A DNA stretch of 64,000 nt from Luteococcus sp038433135 (GTDB taxonomy: Bacteria; Actinomycetota; Actinomycetes; Propionibacteriales; Propionibacteriaceae). The DNA lies in NCBI RefSeq assembly GCF_038433135.1, contig NZ_JBCDMV010000014.1, positions 87,305-151,304 on the forward strand, in the 5' to 3' direction. A program made the translations under genes and the position numbers. Position 1 is the first letter of the stretch; each line of letters starts with the position of its first letter. Under the pieces are notes generated by a model. The model was not told where the DNA came from. It ran no database searches and saw nothing but the letters and a program-made list of their open reading frames with translations. This document shows, one piece after another, positions 9,163-18,700 of this stretch.

Positions 9163-9522
9163 ATGAACCCCTACATTGCGATCACCGGTCTGGCAGCCTT
9201 GGGCGCCGTCTTCGTGCTGGTGATGGTGGCACTGAACATGCTGTTCAGCCCCAACCAGCCGAACCGGACGAAGCTCGAGACCTACGAGTGCGGCATCGAT
9301 CCGACGCCGCAGGCGCAGGGGGGTGGTCGCTTCCCGGTCAAGTACTACGTGATCGCGATGCTCTACATCATCTTCGATATCGAGATCGTCTTCCTCTACC
9401 CGTGGGCGGTCTCCTTCAACAAGCTCGGCACCTTTGCCGTGGTGGAGATGCTGCTGTTCATGGTCACGGTCTTCATCGCCTACTTCTACATCTACCGCCG
9501 CGGCGGCCTGGACTGGGACTGA
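9163..9522 (+). CDS. nuoA: NADH-quinone oxidoreductase subunit A
   Basis: 119-residue membrane subunit with three hydrophobic helices. The loop between helices 1 and 2 carries the conserved TYECGIDP and the FPVKYY segment; the quinone-site loop Cys is present. AGGAAGGG lies upstream of the ATG. First gene of a complete complex I operon in the order A to N. Confidence 0.96.
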   Translation: MNPYIAITGLAALGAVFVLVMVALNMLFSPNQPNRTKLETYECGIDPTPQAQGGGRFPVKYYVIAMLYIIFDIEIVFLYPWAVSFNKLGTFAVVEMLLFMVTVFIAYFYIYRRGGLDWD

Positions 9523-9549
9523 GCTCCAGCGAAACGAAGGGAAACCCAC

Positions 9550-10098
9550 ATGAGCACCGAAGAAGACGGCAGCGTCCTGCTCGCCTCCTCCGAAGCCGTC
9601 GTTGGCTGGCTGCGCAAGACCTCGTTCTGGCCGCTGACCATGGGTCTGGCCTGCTGCGCCATCGAGATGATCTCCTACGGCGGCCCGCGGCATGACGCCG
9701 CCCGTTGGGGTCACGAGGTCTTCCGCGCCTCGCCCCGCCAGGCCGACCTGATGATCGTCTCCGGCCGGTTGAGCCAGAAGATGGCGCCCGTCGTGCGTCA
9801 GCTCTACGACCAGATGCCCAACCCCAAGTGGGTGATCTCGATGGGCGCCTGCGCCAGCTCGGGCGGCATCTTCAACAACTACGCCATCGTGCAGGGCGTC
9901 GACCACATTGTGCCCGTGGACTACTACCTGCCCGGCTGCCCGCCCAACCCGGACCAGCTGATCGACGCCATCTTCAAGCTGCGCGCCGACATCCAGCACT
10001 ACCCGCTGCTGGGCGACATGAAGCGCAAGCAGGAGCGCGACGAGCAGGCCGCCCTGGTGGCCACCCCCACCCATGAGATGAAGGGCCTCATGCGATGA
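9550..10098 (+). CDS. nuoB: NADH-quinone oxidoreductase subunit B
   Basis: 182 residues; ligates cluster N2, which passes electrons to the quinone. The four Cys ligands are visible as the tandem pair C35-C36 (LACCAIEM), C101 (MGACASSGG) and C130 (PGCPPNPD). The stop overlaps the nuoC start by 4 bases. A shortened relative of this subunit is encoded at 36469. Confidence 0.97.
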   Translation: MSTEEDGSVLLASSEAVVGWLRKTSFWPLTMGLACCAIEMISYGGPRHDAARWGHEVFRASPRQADLMIVSGRLSQKMAPVVRQLYDQMPNPKWVISMGACASSGGIFNNYAIVQGVDHIVPVDYYLPGCPPNPDQLIDAIFKLRADIQHYPLLGDMKRKQERDEQAALVATPTHEMKGLMR

Positions 10099-10874
10099 GC
10101 GAGGACAAGACCATCAACGAACGCGTCACCGATCCCGAGGCCGCCCCCAAGGCCGGCGTCGAGCGCGAGGACGCGCAGCCGTCGGGCCGGCTGGATCCCG
10201 GTCAGGTGGAGGTCCACCAGGCGCAGACCCATGAGGGCAGCTATGTGTTGAAGCAGAGCCAGGGCATGTGGGGCAAGGGTTCGCCCGACACCTCGGGTTA
10301 TGCCGGGATCACCCGTACCGTGGAGGCCCCGGGCGTCGCCCAGCGCCCCTTCGGCGGTTGGTTCGACGAGGTGGCCGACACCCTGGAGGCCCGGGTTCCG
10401 GGCTACTCCACCGGCCGCGTGATCGTGGACCGCGACGAGCTGACCCTGTTCGTGCGGCGTGAGGCGATCGCCGCCGTCTGCCGCCAGCTGCGCGACGACC
10501 CGGCGCTGCGCTTCGAGGTGTGCAGCGTGATCAGCGGTGTGCACTACCCGGAGCAGCCCGGCGAGGAATTGCACGTGGTCTACCAGCTGCTCTCGATCAC
10601 CCACAACCGCCGCCTGCGGCTTGAGGTGACGCTGCCCGACGGCCACCCGCACGTCGACTCCGTGGTGGCTACCTACCCGATGGCCGACTTCCACGAGCGT
10701 GAAGCCTGGGACATGTTCGGGATCATCTTCGACGGCCACCCCGGCCTGACCCGCGTGTTGATGCCCGACGATTGGGCCGGGCACCCGCAGCGCAAGGACT
10801 ACCCGCTGGGTGGCATCCCGGTGGAGTACAAGGGCGCGACGGTGCCGCCGCCGGACCAGCGCAGGAGCTACTGA
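10095..10874 (+). CDS. nuoC: NADH-quinone oxidoreductase subunit C
   Basis: 259 residues. The 30-kDa subunit signature is present (REAWDMFGIIFDGHPGLTRV) followed by GHPQRKDYPL. The first ~70 residues are a charged, low-complexity extension ahead of the core, longer than in many bacterial NuoC proteins. The stop shares bases with the nuoD start (TGATG). Confidence 0.96.
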   Translation: MSEDKTINERVTDPEAAPKAGVEREDAQPSGRLDPGQVEVHQAQTHEGSYVLKQSQGMWGKGSPDTSGYAGITRTVEAPGVAQRPFGGWFDEVADTLEARVPGYSTGRVIVDRDELTLFVRREAIAAVCRQLRDDPALRFEVCSVISGVHYPEQPGEELHVVYQLLSITHNRRLRLEVTLPDGHPHVDSVVATYPMADFHEREAWDMFGIIFDGHPGLTRVLMPDDWAGHPQRKDYPLGGIPVEYKGATVPPPDQRRSY

Positions 10875-12226
10875 TGAGCCACTACAGCAATGAGGAAACC
10901 GTGACTGACCTCTACGCGGCGCCCGGTGAGGCCCCCGTCGACCACGTCTACCTGACCCAGGGTGCCGACTGGGACGAGATCGTCAGCGAGCACGCCGAGC
11001 GTGGCGACGAGACGATCGTGATCAACTTCGGTCCGCACCACCCGTCGACGCACGGCGTGCTGCGCCTGATCCTGGAACTGGACGGCGAGACCGTGATCTC
11101 GCTGCGCCCCGGCATCGGCTTCCTGCACACCGGCATCGAGAAGAACATGGAGTACCGCACCTGGACGCAGGGCGTGACCTACATCACCCGCGCCAACTAC
11201 GTGGCCAGCATCTTCAACGAGGTGGTCTACTGCCTCGGCGTGGAGAAGCTGCTGGGCATCCAGGCCCCCGAGCGGGCCGACGTGCTGCGCGTGATGGCCA
11301 TGGAGGTCAACCGGATCGGCTCCCACCTGATTGCGGTGGGCACCGGCGGTCTGGAACTGGGTGCCTCCTCGGTGGCCGAGGTGGCGCTGCGCGAGCGCGA
11401 GATCACCCTGGAATTCCTGCAGGCCGTCACGGGTCTGCGGATGAACAATGCCTACGTGCGTCCCGGCGGTGTCTCCGTGGACCTGCCCGACGACGGGCTG
11501 GACCGACTGCGCGCCCTGGTGGCCCGGATGGAGAAGTACCTGCCGGAGCTGGGCCAGTTCTGCAACACCAACCCGGTCTTCCGCGCCCGCACCGTCGACG
11601 TCGGCACCCTGGACCTCAGTGCCTGCATGGCCCTGGGCGTCACCGGCCCCGTGCTGCGCGCCGCCGGCTACCCGTGGGACCTGCGCAAGACGCAGCCCTA
11701 CTGCGGCTACGAGAACTACGACTTCGACGTGGTCACGTGGGACACCCCCGACTGCTACGGACGCTTCCGGATCCGTCTGGAGGAAATGAACCAGTCCGTG
11801 CGCATCCTCAAGCAGTGCATCACCAAGTTGGAGGCCACCATGGGACAGCCGGTGATGGTCGAGGACCCGCACATCAAGTGGCCCGCGCAGCTGGCGCTGG
11901 GCCCCGACGGCCAGGGCAACTCCCATGAGCACATCAAGCACATCATGGGTGAATCCATGGAGGCGCTGATCCACCACTTCAAGATCGTCACCGAGGGTTT
12001 CAAGGTGCCCGCCGGCCAGGTCTACGTGGCAATCGAGAACCCCTGCGGCGAGCTGGGCATGCACCTGGTCAGCGACGGCGGAAGCCGTCCCTACCGGGCG
12101 CACCTGCGCGACCCAGGTTTCAACCACATGCAGGCGCTGCCGGCACTGACCGAGGGCGGCATGCTCTCCGACGTCGTCCCGGCCATCGCCTCCATCGACC
12201 CCGTCATGGGTGGCGTTGACCGATGA
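10874..12226 (+). CDS. nuoD: NADH-quinone oxidoreductase subunit D
   Basis: 450 residues. 49-kDa subunit lining the quinone cavity together with NuoB. INFGPHHPSTHGVLR and RPGIGFLHTGIEKN are diagnostic, and the C-terminus ends in DPVMGGVDR as usual. The ATG at 10874 overlaps the nuoC stop; the frame is open further upstream but that part lies inside nuoC. About 30 residues precede the conserved core. Confidence 0.97.
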   Translation: MSHYSNEETVTDLYAAPGEAPVDHVYLTQGADWDEIVSEHAERGDETIVINFGPHHPSTHGVLRLILELDGETVISLRPGIGFLHTGIEKNMEYRTWTQGVTYITRANYVASIFNEVVYCLGVEKLLGIQAPERADVLRVMAMEVNRIGSHLIAVGTGGLELGASSVAEVALREREITLEFLQAVTGLRMNNAYVRPGGVSVDLPDDGLDRLRALVARMEKYLPELGQFCNTNPVFRARTVDVGTLDLSACMALGVTGPVLRAAGYPWDLRKTQPYCGYENYDFDVVTWDTPDCYGRFRIRLEEMNQSVRILKQCITKLEATMGQPVMVEDPHIKWPAQLALGPDGQGNSHEHIKHIMGESMEALIHHFKIVTEGFKVPAGQVYVAIENPCGELGMHLVSDGGSRPYRAHLRDPGFNHMQALPALTEGGMLSDVVPAIASIDPVMGGVDR

Positions 12227-12263
12227 GCGCCACGCACCTCCCAGCAGCAAGGAGCACCGCACG

Positions 12264-13013
12264 ATGAGCGGCCACGAGTTCCAGTCCCACTTCGAGGTCT
12301 CGGGCGACGTCGACCACACCGACCAGTCCACCAACCTCACCGCCGAGCACGTCCAGGAGATGCGCTACATCCTGGATCGCTACCCCCAGCCGCGCTCGGC
12401 GATCATGCCGATGCTGCACTACGTGCAGTCGGTCGACGGCCGGGTCAGCCCGGCCGGGGTGAAGATCACCGCCGAGCTGGTGGGGGTGAGCGAGGCCCAG
12501 GTCAACGGCGTCGCCACCTTTTACACCATGTACAAGCGGCGCCCGGCCGGCAAGCAGCACGTCGGTGTCTGCGTCACCAGCCTGTGCGCGATCATGGGCG
12601 GCGACTACGTGCTGGACGCCTGCGAGAAGCACCTGGGGATCAAGGCGGGCGAGACCACCGAGGACGGCTCGATCTCGCTGGAGGCCGTCGAGTGCAATGC
12701 GGCCTGCGACTTCGCGCCCGTGATGATGGTCAACTGGGAGTTCATGGACAACATGACCCCGGACAGCGCCGTCGAACTGCTGGACAAGCTGCGCTCCGGT
12801 GACGAGGTGCACTCCACCCGGGGCGCCCAGATCACCAGCTGGAAGGAGGCCGAGCGGGTGCTCGCCGGCTTCTCCGACGGCCGCACCGACGAGGGCCCCA
12901 CCGCCGGGCACGCGTCGCTGGTGGGCCTGAACATCGCCCAGGCCAACGGCTGGTCGGCTCCCGACCCGGCCAACCTCCCCGCGCCCGAGCCGAAGCCGGA
13001 GGAACAGAAGTGA
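12264..13013 (+). CDS. nuoE: NADH-quinone oxidoreductase subunit E
   Basis: 249 residues; thioredoxin-like 2Fe-2S subunit of the NADH-oxidising module. The cluster ligands appear as CVTSLCAIMGG and CNAACDFAPVMMV. The ATG at 12264 has AAGGAG at about 12249-12254. The C-terminal ~60 residues, after the Fe-S fold, are Pro/Ala-rich, as in other actinobacterial NuoE. The stop overlaps the nuoF GTG start. Confidence 0.96.
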   Translation: MSGHEFQSHFEVSGDVDHTDQSTNLTAEHVQEMRYILDRYPQPRSAIMPMLHYVQSVDGRVSPAGVKITAELVGVSEAQVNGVATFYTMYKRRPAGKQHVGVCVTSLCAIMGGDYVLDACEKHLGIKAGETTEDGSISLEAVECNAACDFAPVMMVNWEFMDNMTPDSAVELLDKLRSGDEVHSTRGAQITSWKEAERVLAGFSDGRTDEGPTAGHASLVGLNIAQANGWSAPDPANLPAPEPKPEEQK

Positions 13014-14329
13014 CCGACCCCCTCGCACCCGTCCTGACCGCCAACTGGGGTCAGGACCGTTCCTGGAAGATCACCGTCTACGAGTCGCAGGGCGGCTACG
13101 AGGCGCTGCGCACGGCGCTGCGGATGCAGCCCGACGAGGTGATCGCGACAGTCAAGGACTCCAACCTGCGCGGCCGTGGCGGCGCCGGCTTCCCGGCCGG
13201 CGTGAAGTGGGGCTTCCTGCCCAAGGACAACCCGAATCCGCGCTACCTGGTGATCAATGCCGACGAGTCGGAGCCGGGTACCTGCAAGGACATCCCGCTG
13301 ATGATGGCCAGCCCGCACACCCTGATCGAGGGCATCATCATCGCGTGCTACGCCTTCAACAGCCACCACGCCTTCATCTACTGCCGCGGCGAGGTGCTGC
13401 AGCCGATCCGTCGCCTGCAGCAGGCCGTGCGGGAGGCCTACTCGGCCGGCTACGCGGGCAAGAATGTGCTGGGCACCGGCTTTGACCTGGACATCACCGT
13501 CCACGCGGGCGCCGGCGCCTACATCTGCGGCGAGGAGACGGCGCTGCTCAGCGCGCTGGAGGGCACCCGCGGCCAGCCCCGCCTGAAGCCGCCCTTCCCG
13601 GCCGTGGCCGGTCTGTACGCCTGCCCGACGATCGTCAACAATGTCGAGACCATCGCCTCGGTGCCGTCGATCATCAAGAACGGTCCGGCCTGGTTCAACG
13701 CGATGGGCACGGAGAAGAGCAAGGGCTTCACGCTCTACAACGTCTCCGGCCATGTGAAGAATCCCGGCTGCTTCGAGGCCCCGATGGGGATCACGATGCG
13801 CGAGCTGATCGATCTGGCCGGCGGCATCCGTGAGGGCCACCAGCTCAAGTTCTTCTGCCCGGGCGGTGCCTCCGCGCCGATCCTGACCCCCGAGGACATC
13901 GACGTCACGATGGACTACGAGGGCCTGGCGGCCAAGGGCACGATGCTCGGCTCCAAGGCCATCCAGGTCTTCGACGAGACGACGTCGGCCGTGCGCGCGG
14001 CCCTGCGGTACATGGAGTTCTTCAAGCACGAGTCGTGCGGCAAGTGCTCCCCGTGCCGTGAGGGCTCGTGGTGGACCACCCAGATCATGCAGCGGATCGA
14101 GCGCGGCGAGGGTGAGCCCGACGACGTCGAGAAGCTGATCGACATCACCAGCAATGTGGCCGGCCGCAGCTTCTGCCTGCTCGGCGACTCCTTCTGCATG
14201 ATGCTGAACGGCTACATCAAGCATTTCCGCGACGAGTTCGAGGCCGGCTGCAATGGCACCCCGGCCTGGGAGCTGTTCCCGTACGAGAAGTCGGCGATCT
14301 TCCCCGTCAAGACAGGAGCCCACGCATGA
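13010..14329 (+). CDS. nuoF: NADH-quinone oxidoreductase subunit F
   Basis: 439 residues, GTG start inside the end of nuoE (4-base overlap). NADH- and FMN-binding subunit: the Gly-rich GRGGAGFPAGVKWGF and GAGAYICGEETALL motifs are intact, and the 4Fe-4S cluster N3 ligands are in ESCGKCSPCREG near residue 345 with a later Cys in FCLLGD. Overlaps nuoG by ATGA. Confidence 0.97.
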   Translation: MTDPLAPVLTANWGQDRSWKITVYESQGGYEALRTALRMQPDEVIATVKDSNLRGRGGAGFPAGVKWGFLPKDNPNPRYLVINADESEPGTCKDIPLMMASPHTLIEGIIIACYAFNSHHAFIYCRGEVLQPIRRLQQAVREAYSAGYAGKNVLGTGFDLDITVHAGAGAYICGEETALLSALEGTRGQPRLKPPFPAVAGLYACPTIVNNVETIASVPSIIKNGPAWFNAMGTEKSKGFTLYNVSGHVKNPGCFEAPMGITMRELIDLAGGIREGHQLKFFCPGGASAPILTPEDIDVTMDYEGLAAKGTMLGSKAIQVFDETTSAVRAALRYMEFFKHESCGKCSPCREGSWWTTQIMQRIERGEGEPDDVEKLIDITSNVAGRSFCLLGDSFCMMLNGYIKHFRDEFEAGCNGTPAWELFPYEKSAIFPVKTGAHA

Positions 14330-16761
14330 GCACCGAGATCGCTCCCAAGCCCGAGGAAGTCACCCTCACCATCGACGGCGTCCAGGTCAGCGTGCCCAAG
14401 GGCTCGCTGGTGATCCGCGCCGCCGAGAGCGTCGGGATCGACATCCCACGTTTCTGCGACCACCCGCTGCTCGACCCGGCCGGCTCCTGCCGCCAGTGCC
14501 TGGTGGAGGTGCCCGACGCCGGCAATGGCCGCGGGATGCCGAAGCCGCAGGCCGCCTGCACCACCGAGGTCATGCCCGGCATGCAGGTGCAGACCGCGGT
14601 GACCAGCCCGGTGGCCGCCAAGGCCCAGCAGGGCAACCTGGAATTCCTGCTGGTCAACCACCCGCTGGACTGCCCGATCTGTGACAAGGGCGGCGAGTGC
14701 CCGCTGCAGAACCAGGCGATGAGCCATGGCCAGGGCGAGACCCGCTTCCATGACCTGAAGCGCACCTTCCCCAAGCCGGTCAATGTCAGCAAGCAGATCC
14801 TGCTGGATCGCGAGCGCTGCGTGCTGTGCGCCCGCTGCACCCGCTTTGCCGAGCAGATCGCCGGCGATCCCTTCATCGCCCTGGTGGAGCGCGGCGCCGT
14901 GCAGCAGGTCGGCAACTTCGAGGAGCAGCCCTTCGACTCCTACTTCAGCGGCAATGTGATCCAGATCTGCCCGGTGGGCGCGCTCACCAGCGAGGACTAC
15001 CGCTTCCAGAGCCGCCCCTTCGACCTGGTCAGCACCACCACCAGCTGCGAGCACTGCGCGGCCGGCTGTGAGCTGCGCACCGACCACCGGCACTACCAGG
15101 TGAAGCGTCGCCTGGCCGGGCTGGATCCCGAGGTCAACGAGGAGTGGAACTGCGACAAGGGCCGCTTCGGCTTCGTGTACGGCCGCGGCGACGACCGGAT
15201 CACCAGCCCGCTGGTGCGTCGCGACGGCAAGCTGGTGCCCGCCAGCTGGCACGAGGCGATCGACGCCGCCGTCGAGGGCCTGCAGGCCGCCAACGGCAAG
15301 GTGGGTGTGCTCACCGGTGGACGACTGCTGACCGAGACCGCCTATGCCTACAGCCGCTTCGCCCGCGGTGTGCTGGGCACCAACAACATCGACTTCCGCT
15401 CCCGCCCGCACAGCGCCGAGGAGGCCGACTTCCTGGCCGCCCGGGTCGCCGGCCGGACGCTGGCCGAGTCGGTCACCTACACCGACCTGGAGAATGCCAA
15501 GCGGGTCGTGCTGGTGGGCTTCGAACCCGAGGACGAGAGCCCGATCGTCTTCCTGCGGCTGCGCAAGGCCTTCCGCAAGAAGAAGCTCGAGGTGCTGACC
15601 GTCGGCAGCCTGCTCACCAATGGTTCGCTCAAGCTCGGCGCCACCCTGGTGCCCGCCCTGCCCGGCCAGGAGGCCGCCGCGGTGCAGGCCCTGCCCGGTC
15701 AGGTCGAGATCAACGGCGAGACCATCGTGCTGGTGGGGGAGCGGGCGGCCCAGTCGCCCGGCACCCTGACCGCCGTCGGCCAGCTGGCCGACGCCACCGG
15801 TGCCCGACTGGCCTGGATCCCGCGCCGCGCGGGTGACCTGGGTGCGATCGAGGCCGGTTGCCTGCCCAACCTGCTGCCCGGTGGACGCCCGGTGGCCGAC
15901 GCCACCGCCCGTGTCGACCTGCAGGCCGCGTGGGGTGTCGACCACCTGCCCACCCAGCCCGGTCTTTCCGCCGACCAGATGCTGGCCGCGACGGCCACCG
16001 GGGAGCTCTCCGCGCTCGTGGTCTCCGGCGTACAGCTGGCCGACCTGGCCGATCCGGCCGCGGCCCGCGCCGCCGTCGAACAGGCCGGCTTCGTGGTCAG
16101 CCTGGAGCAGCGGCTGAGCGAGGTGGCTGAGCGGGCCGACGTGGTCTTCCCCGTCGCGCTGATCGAGGAGCAGTCCGGCAGCTTCCTGAACTGGGAGCAC
16201 CGCACCCGCCCGGTCGCCGTGATCAACCGGCAGAACAATGCGCCGATGACCGAGATTCGGGTGCTCGCCGCGCTGGCCGACGCTCTGGGCGCCGACCTGC
16301 AGGTGCGCACCGCGGCCACGGCCGGCGCCGAACTGGCCGAGCTGGGGGACTGGGAGGGCGCCCGGGTGGCTGCCACCCAGACGCCCGCCGCCGGTGTCGC
16401 CGAAGGGCAGGGTGACCTGCTGCTGGCCAGTTGGCGCGTGCTGCTGGACGGCTCTGCCGGCGTCGACGGTGCCCACCACCTGATGGCCACCGCTCCGCAG
16501 GCCGTCGCCCGGGTCTCGGTGAACACCGCGACCCAGTACGGCCTGACCCACGGCAGCATCGTCGAGGTGCGCACCGCCAAGGGCAGCGTCCAGCTGCCGG
16601 TCGTCGTCGAGACCGCCATGGTCGACGGCGTGGTCTGGCTGCCGGCGAATTCCGCGCCGGTCAGCAACGAGGCACTGGCCGCCCCCGCGGGCAGCCTGGT
16701 GGCCCTGGAAGCCCGTCCCGCTGGAGCCGTCGGCTCCGAAATGGTTGGAGGTGTGGCATGA
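14326..16761 (+). CDS. nuoG: NADH-quinone oxidoreductase subunit G
   Basis: 811 residues. The N-terminal 2Fe-2S domain has FCDHPLLDPAGSCRQCLVEV; then come the HPLDCPICDKGGECPLQ and RCVLCARCTRF clusters with ICPVGAL, and a further CEHCAAGCELR motif at the start of the molybdopterin-oxidoreductase-like domain. The large C-terminal domain is present but catalytically degenerate, as usual in complex I. Overlaps nuoF and nuoH by 4 bases each. Confidence 0.96.
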   Translation: MSTEIAPKPEEVTLTIDGVQVSVPKGSLVIRAAESVGIDIPRFCDHPLLDPAGSCRQCLVEVPDAGNGRGMPKPQAACTTEVMPGMQVQTAVTSPVAAKAQQGNLEFLLVNHPLDCPICDKGGECPLQNQAMSHGQGETRFHDLKRTFPKPVNVSKQILLDRERCVLCARCTRFAEQIAGDPFIALVERGAVQQVGNFEEQPFDSYFSGNVIQICPVGALTSEDYRFQSRPFDLVSTTTSCEHCAAGCELRTDHRHYQVKRRLAGLDPEVNEEWNCDKGRFGFVYGRGDDRITSPLVRRDGKLVPASWHEAIDAAVEGLQAANGKVGVLTGGRLLTETAYAYSRFARGVLGTNNIDFRSRPHSAEEADFLAARVAGRTLAESVTYTDLENAKRVVLVGFEPEDESPIVFLRLRKAFRKKKLEVLTVGSLLTNGSLKLGATLVPALPGQEAAAVQALPGQVEINGETIVLVGERAAQSPGTLTAVGQLADATGARLAWIPRRAGDLGAIEAGCLPNLLPGGRPVADATARVDLQAAWGVDHLPTQPGLSADQMLAATATGELSALVVSGVQLADLADPAAARAAVEQAGFVVSLEQRLSEVAERADVVFPVALIEEQSGSFLNWEHRTRPVAVINRQNNAPMTEIRVLAALADALGADLQVRTAATAGAELAELGDWEGARVAATQTPAAGVAEGQGDLLLASWRVLLDGSAGVDGAHHLMATAPQAVARVSVNTATQYGLTHGSIVEVRTAKGSVQLPVVVETAMVDGVVWLPANSAPVSNEALAAPAGSLVALEARPAGAVGSEMVGGVA

Positions 16762-18098
16762 CGCCACTCAACGCTTCGTCGATCTTCGGCCCGGATCCGT
16801 GGTGGATCCTTGCCATCAAGGTGCTGGGCGTGTTCATGCTCCAGCTGCTGTGGTGCCTGTTCAATGTGTGGTTCATGCGCCGGATCCTCGGCAAGATGCA
16901 GAACCGCAAGGGCCCGATCATGAACTCGCCCGGTGGTCTGCTGCAGGCCATCGGCGACGGCATGAAGCTGCTGTTCAAGGAGACCTTCATCCCGGACGGC
17001 ACGGACAAGACCATCTTCAAGCTGGCCCCCGTGATCGCCGGTGTCTGCGCCTTCGCCCCCTGGGCGGTGATCCCGCTGGCCGGTGAGGTGAACATGTTCG
17101 GCCACACCACCCGGCTGATGGTCACCGACCTGCCGGTCGCGGTGCTGTTCACCCTGGCCACCGGCTCGATGGCGGTCTACGGCCTGGTGCTGGCCGGCTG
17201 GTCGTCGGACAACTCCTACTCGCTGCTCGGTGGCCTGCGCGCCAGCGCCCAGATGGTCTCCTACGAGGTGGCGATGGGCCTGTCCCTGGTCAGCGTCTTC
17301 CTGATGGCGGGCACCATGTCCACCTCCGAGATCGTCGAGGCGCAGGCCCAGCACATGAACTTCTTCGGCATCGAGGTGCCGGTGCCCGGCTGGTACGCGC
17401 TGGTGCTCTTCCCCAGCTTCTGCATCTACTTCATCTCGATCCTGGCGGAGTCCAACACCCCGCCCTTCGATCTGGCGGAGTGCGAGCAGGAGCTGGTCAG
17501 TGGCTACTCCACCGAGTACACCGGTTTTCGCTACGGCACCTACTACCTGGCCGAGTTCATCCACATGGCCACGCTGTCCGCGCTGGCCGTGACCCTCTTC
17601 TTCGGTGGCTACCGCGCACCCTTCCCGTTCAACCTGGTGGGCGCGGTCGACCAGGGCTGGTGGGGCGTGCTGTGGTTCTTCGTCAAGACCCAGATCATGA
17701 TCTTCATCCTGATCTGGTGCCGCGGCGCTCTGCCTCGCTTCCGTTACGACCAGTTCATGGGCATCGGCTGGAAGCGGCTGATCCCGTTCAGCCTGGTCTG
17801 GATCATGTTCGTCACCCTGCTGAAGGCCTCGCTCAATGCCGAGGGCACCACCCGCGTCGTGCTGGCAGGCGTGCTCGGCGTGCTGGCGATCGCCCTGCTG
17901 GCCTGGCTCTTCTTCGGCGGCGAGCCGGAGGAGGACCGCCACGAGGACCAGACCGGCGAATTCGACGCCTTCGCCGGCGGCTACCCGGTGCCCCCGATGC
18001 CCGGTCAGTCGTTGCCGAGCACCAACCCCGTGGTGAGCGCCCAGCGCGTTGACCCGTCGGAAGACCTCGCCACCACCAAGAACGGAGTTGACGCCTGA
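16758..18098 (+). CDS. nuoH: NADH-quinone oxidoreductase subunit H
   Basis: 446 residues; membrane subunit joining the quinone site to the proton-pumping arm. The ND1 signature is present (ILAESNTPPFDLAECEQELV, with the following GYSTEYTG). The ATG at 16758 overlaps the nuoG stop; the frame is open further upstream only within nuoG. After the last helix there is a polar acidic/proline tail of about 60 residues that is absent from E. coli NuoH but common in actinobacteria. Confidence 0.96.
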   Translation: MTPLNASSIFGPDPWWILAIKVLGVFMLQLLWCLFNVWFMRRILGKMQNRKGPIMNSPGGLLQAIGDGMKLLFKETFIPDGTDKTIFKLAPVIAGVCAFAPWAVIPLAGEVNMFGHTTRLMVTDLPVAVLFTLATGSMAVYGLVLAGWSSDNSYSLLGGLRASAQMVSYEVAMGLSLVSVFLMAGTMSTSEIVEAQAQHMNFFGIEVPVPGWYALVLFPSFCIYFISILAESNTPPFDLAECEQELVSGYSTEYTGFRYGTYYLAEFIHMATLSALAVTLFFGGYRAPFPFNLVGAVDQGWWGVLWFFVKTQIMIFILIWCRGALPRFRYDQFMGIGWKRLIPFSLVWIMFVTLLKASLNAEGTTRVVLAGVLGVLAIALLAWLFFGGEPEEDRHEDQTGEFDAFAGGYPVPPMPGQSLPSTNPVVSAQRVDPSEDLATTKNGVDA

Positions 18099-18700
18099 TG
18101 GGTCTCCTCGACCAGTGGGCCGGTTTCGGCATCACTTTCCGAACCATGTTCCGCAAGACCTTCACCCAGGGCTACCCCCAGAAGGGCAAGGAGAAGGTCT
18201 TCGCCCCGCGCTTCCACGGGCGTCACCAGCTCAACCGCTGGCCCGACGGTCTGGAGAAGTGCGTCGGCTGCGAGCTGTGCGCGTGGGCCTGCCCGGCCGA
18301 CGCGATCTACGTCGAAGGTGGCGACAACACCGAGGACGCGCGGTTCAGCCCCGGTGAGCGCTACGGCCGCGTCTACCAGATCAACTACCTGCGCTGCATC
18401 TTCTGCGGCATGTGCATCGAGGCGTGCCCGACGCGCGCCCTGACCATGACCAATGAGTTCAAGCTCGCCGATCGCTCCCGCGAGGTGCTGATCTACGAGA
18501 AGGATCGGCTGCTGGCCCCGCTGCTGACCGGCATGGAGCAGCCGCCGCACCCGCGTCGGCTGGGCGACGACGAGAAGGACTACTTCCTCGGTCTGCCCGC
18601 CACCGGTCAGCCGGACGTGCGCACGGCCCCCACCGGCGCCACCTCCGCCAGCCGGATGACCAATCAGGATTCGACCACTCATGGGGGAGTGACCAAATGA
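18098..18700 (+). CDS. nuoI: NADH-quinone oxidoreductase subunit I
   Basis: 200 residues with two 4Fe-4S motifs, CVGCELCAWACPADAIYV and CIFCGMCIEACPTRALTM, which carry clusters N6a and N6b. The ATG overlaps the nuoH stop by one base (TGATG). The Ser/Thr-rich C-terminal ~30 residues are a poorly conserved extension. Compare the shorter ferredoxin-like relative at 37469. Confidence 0.97.
   Translation: MGLLDQWAGFGITFRTMFRKTFTQGYPQKGKEKVFAPRFHGRHQLNRWPDGLEKCVGCELCAWACPADAIYVEGGDNTEDARFSPGERYGRVYQINYLRCIFCGMCIEACPTRALTMTNEFKLADRSREVLIYEKDRLLAPLLTGMEQPPHPRRLGDDEKDYFLGLPATGQPDVRTAPTGATSASRMTNQDSTTHGGVTK

Noticed and set aside
12605..17942. Very long minus-strand open frames across nuoE-nuoH (up to 851 codons)
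   Set aside because: His/Gly/Arg-rich antisense translations with no recognisable domains; the opposite strand carries well-known complex I subunits throughout.
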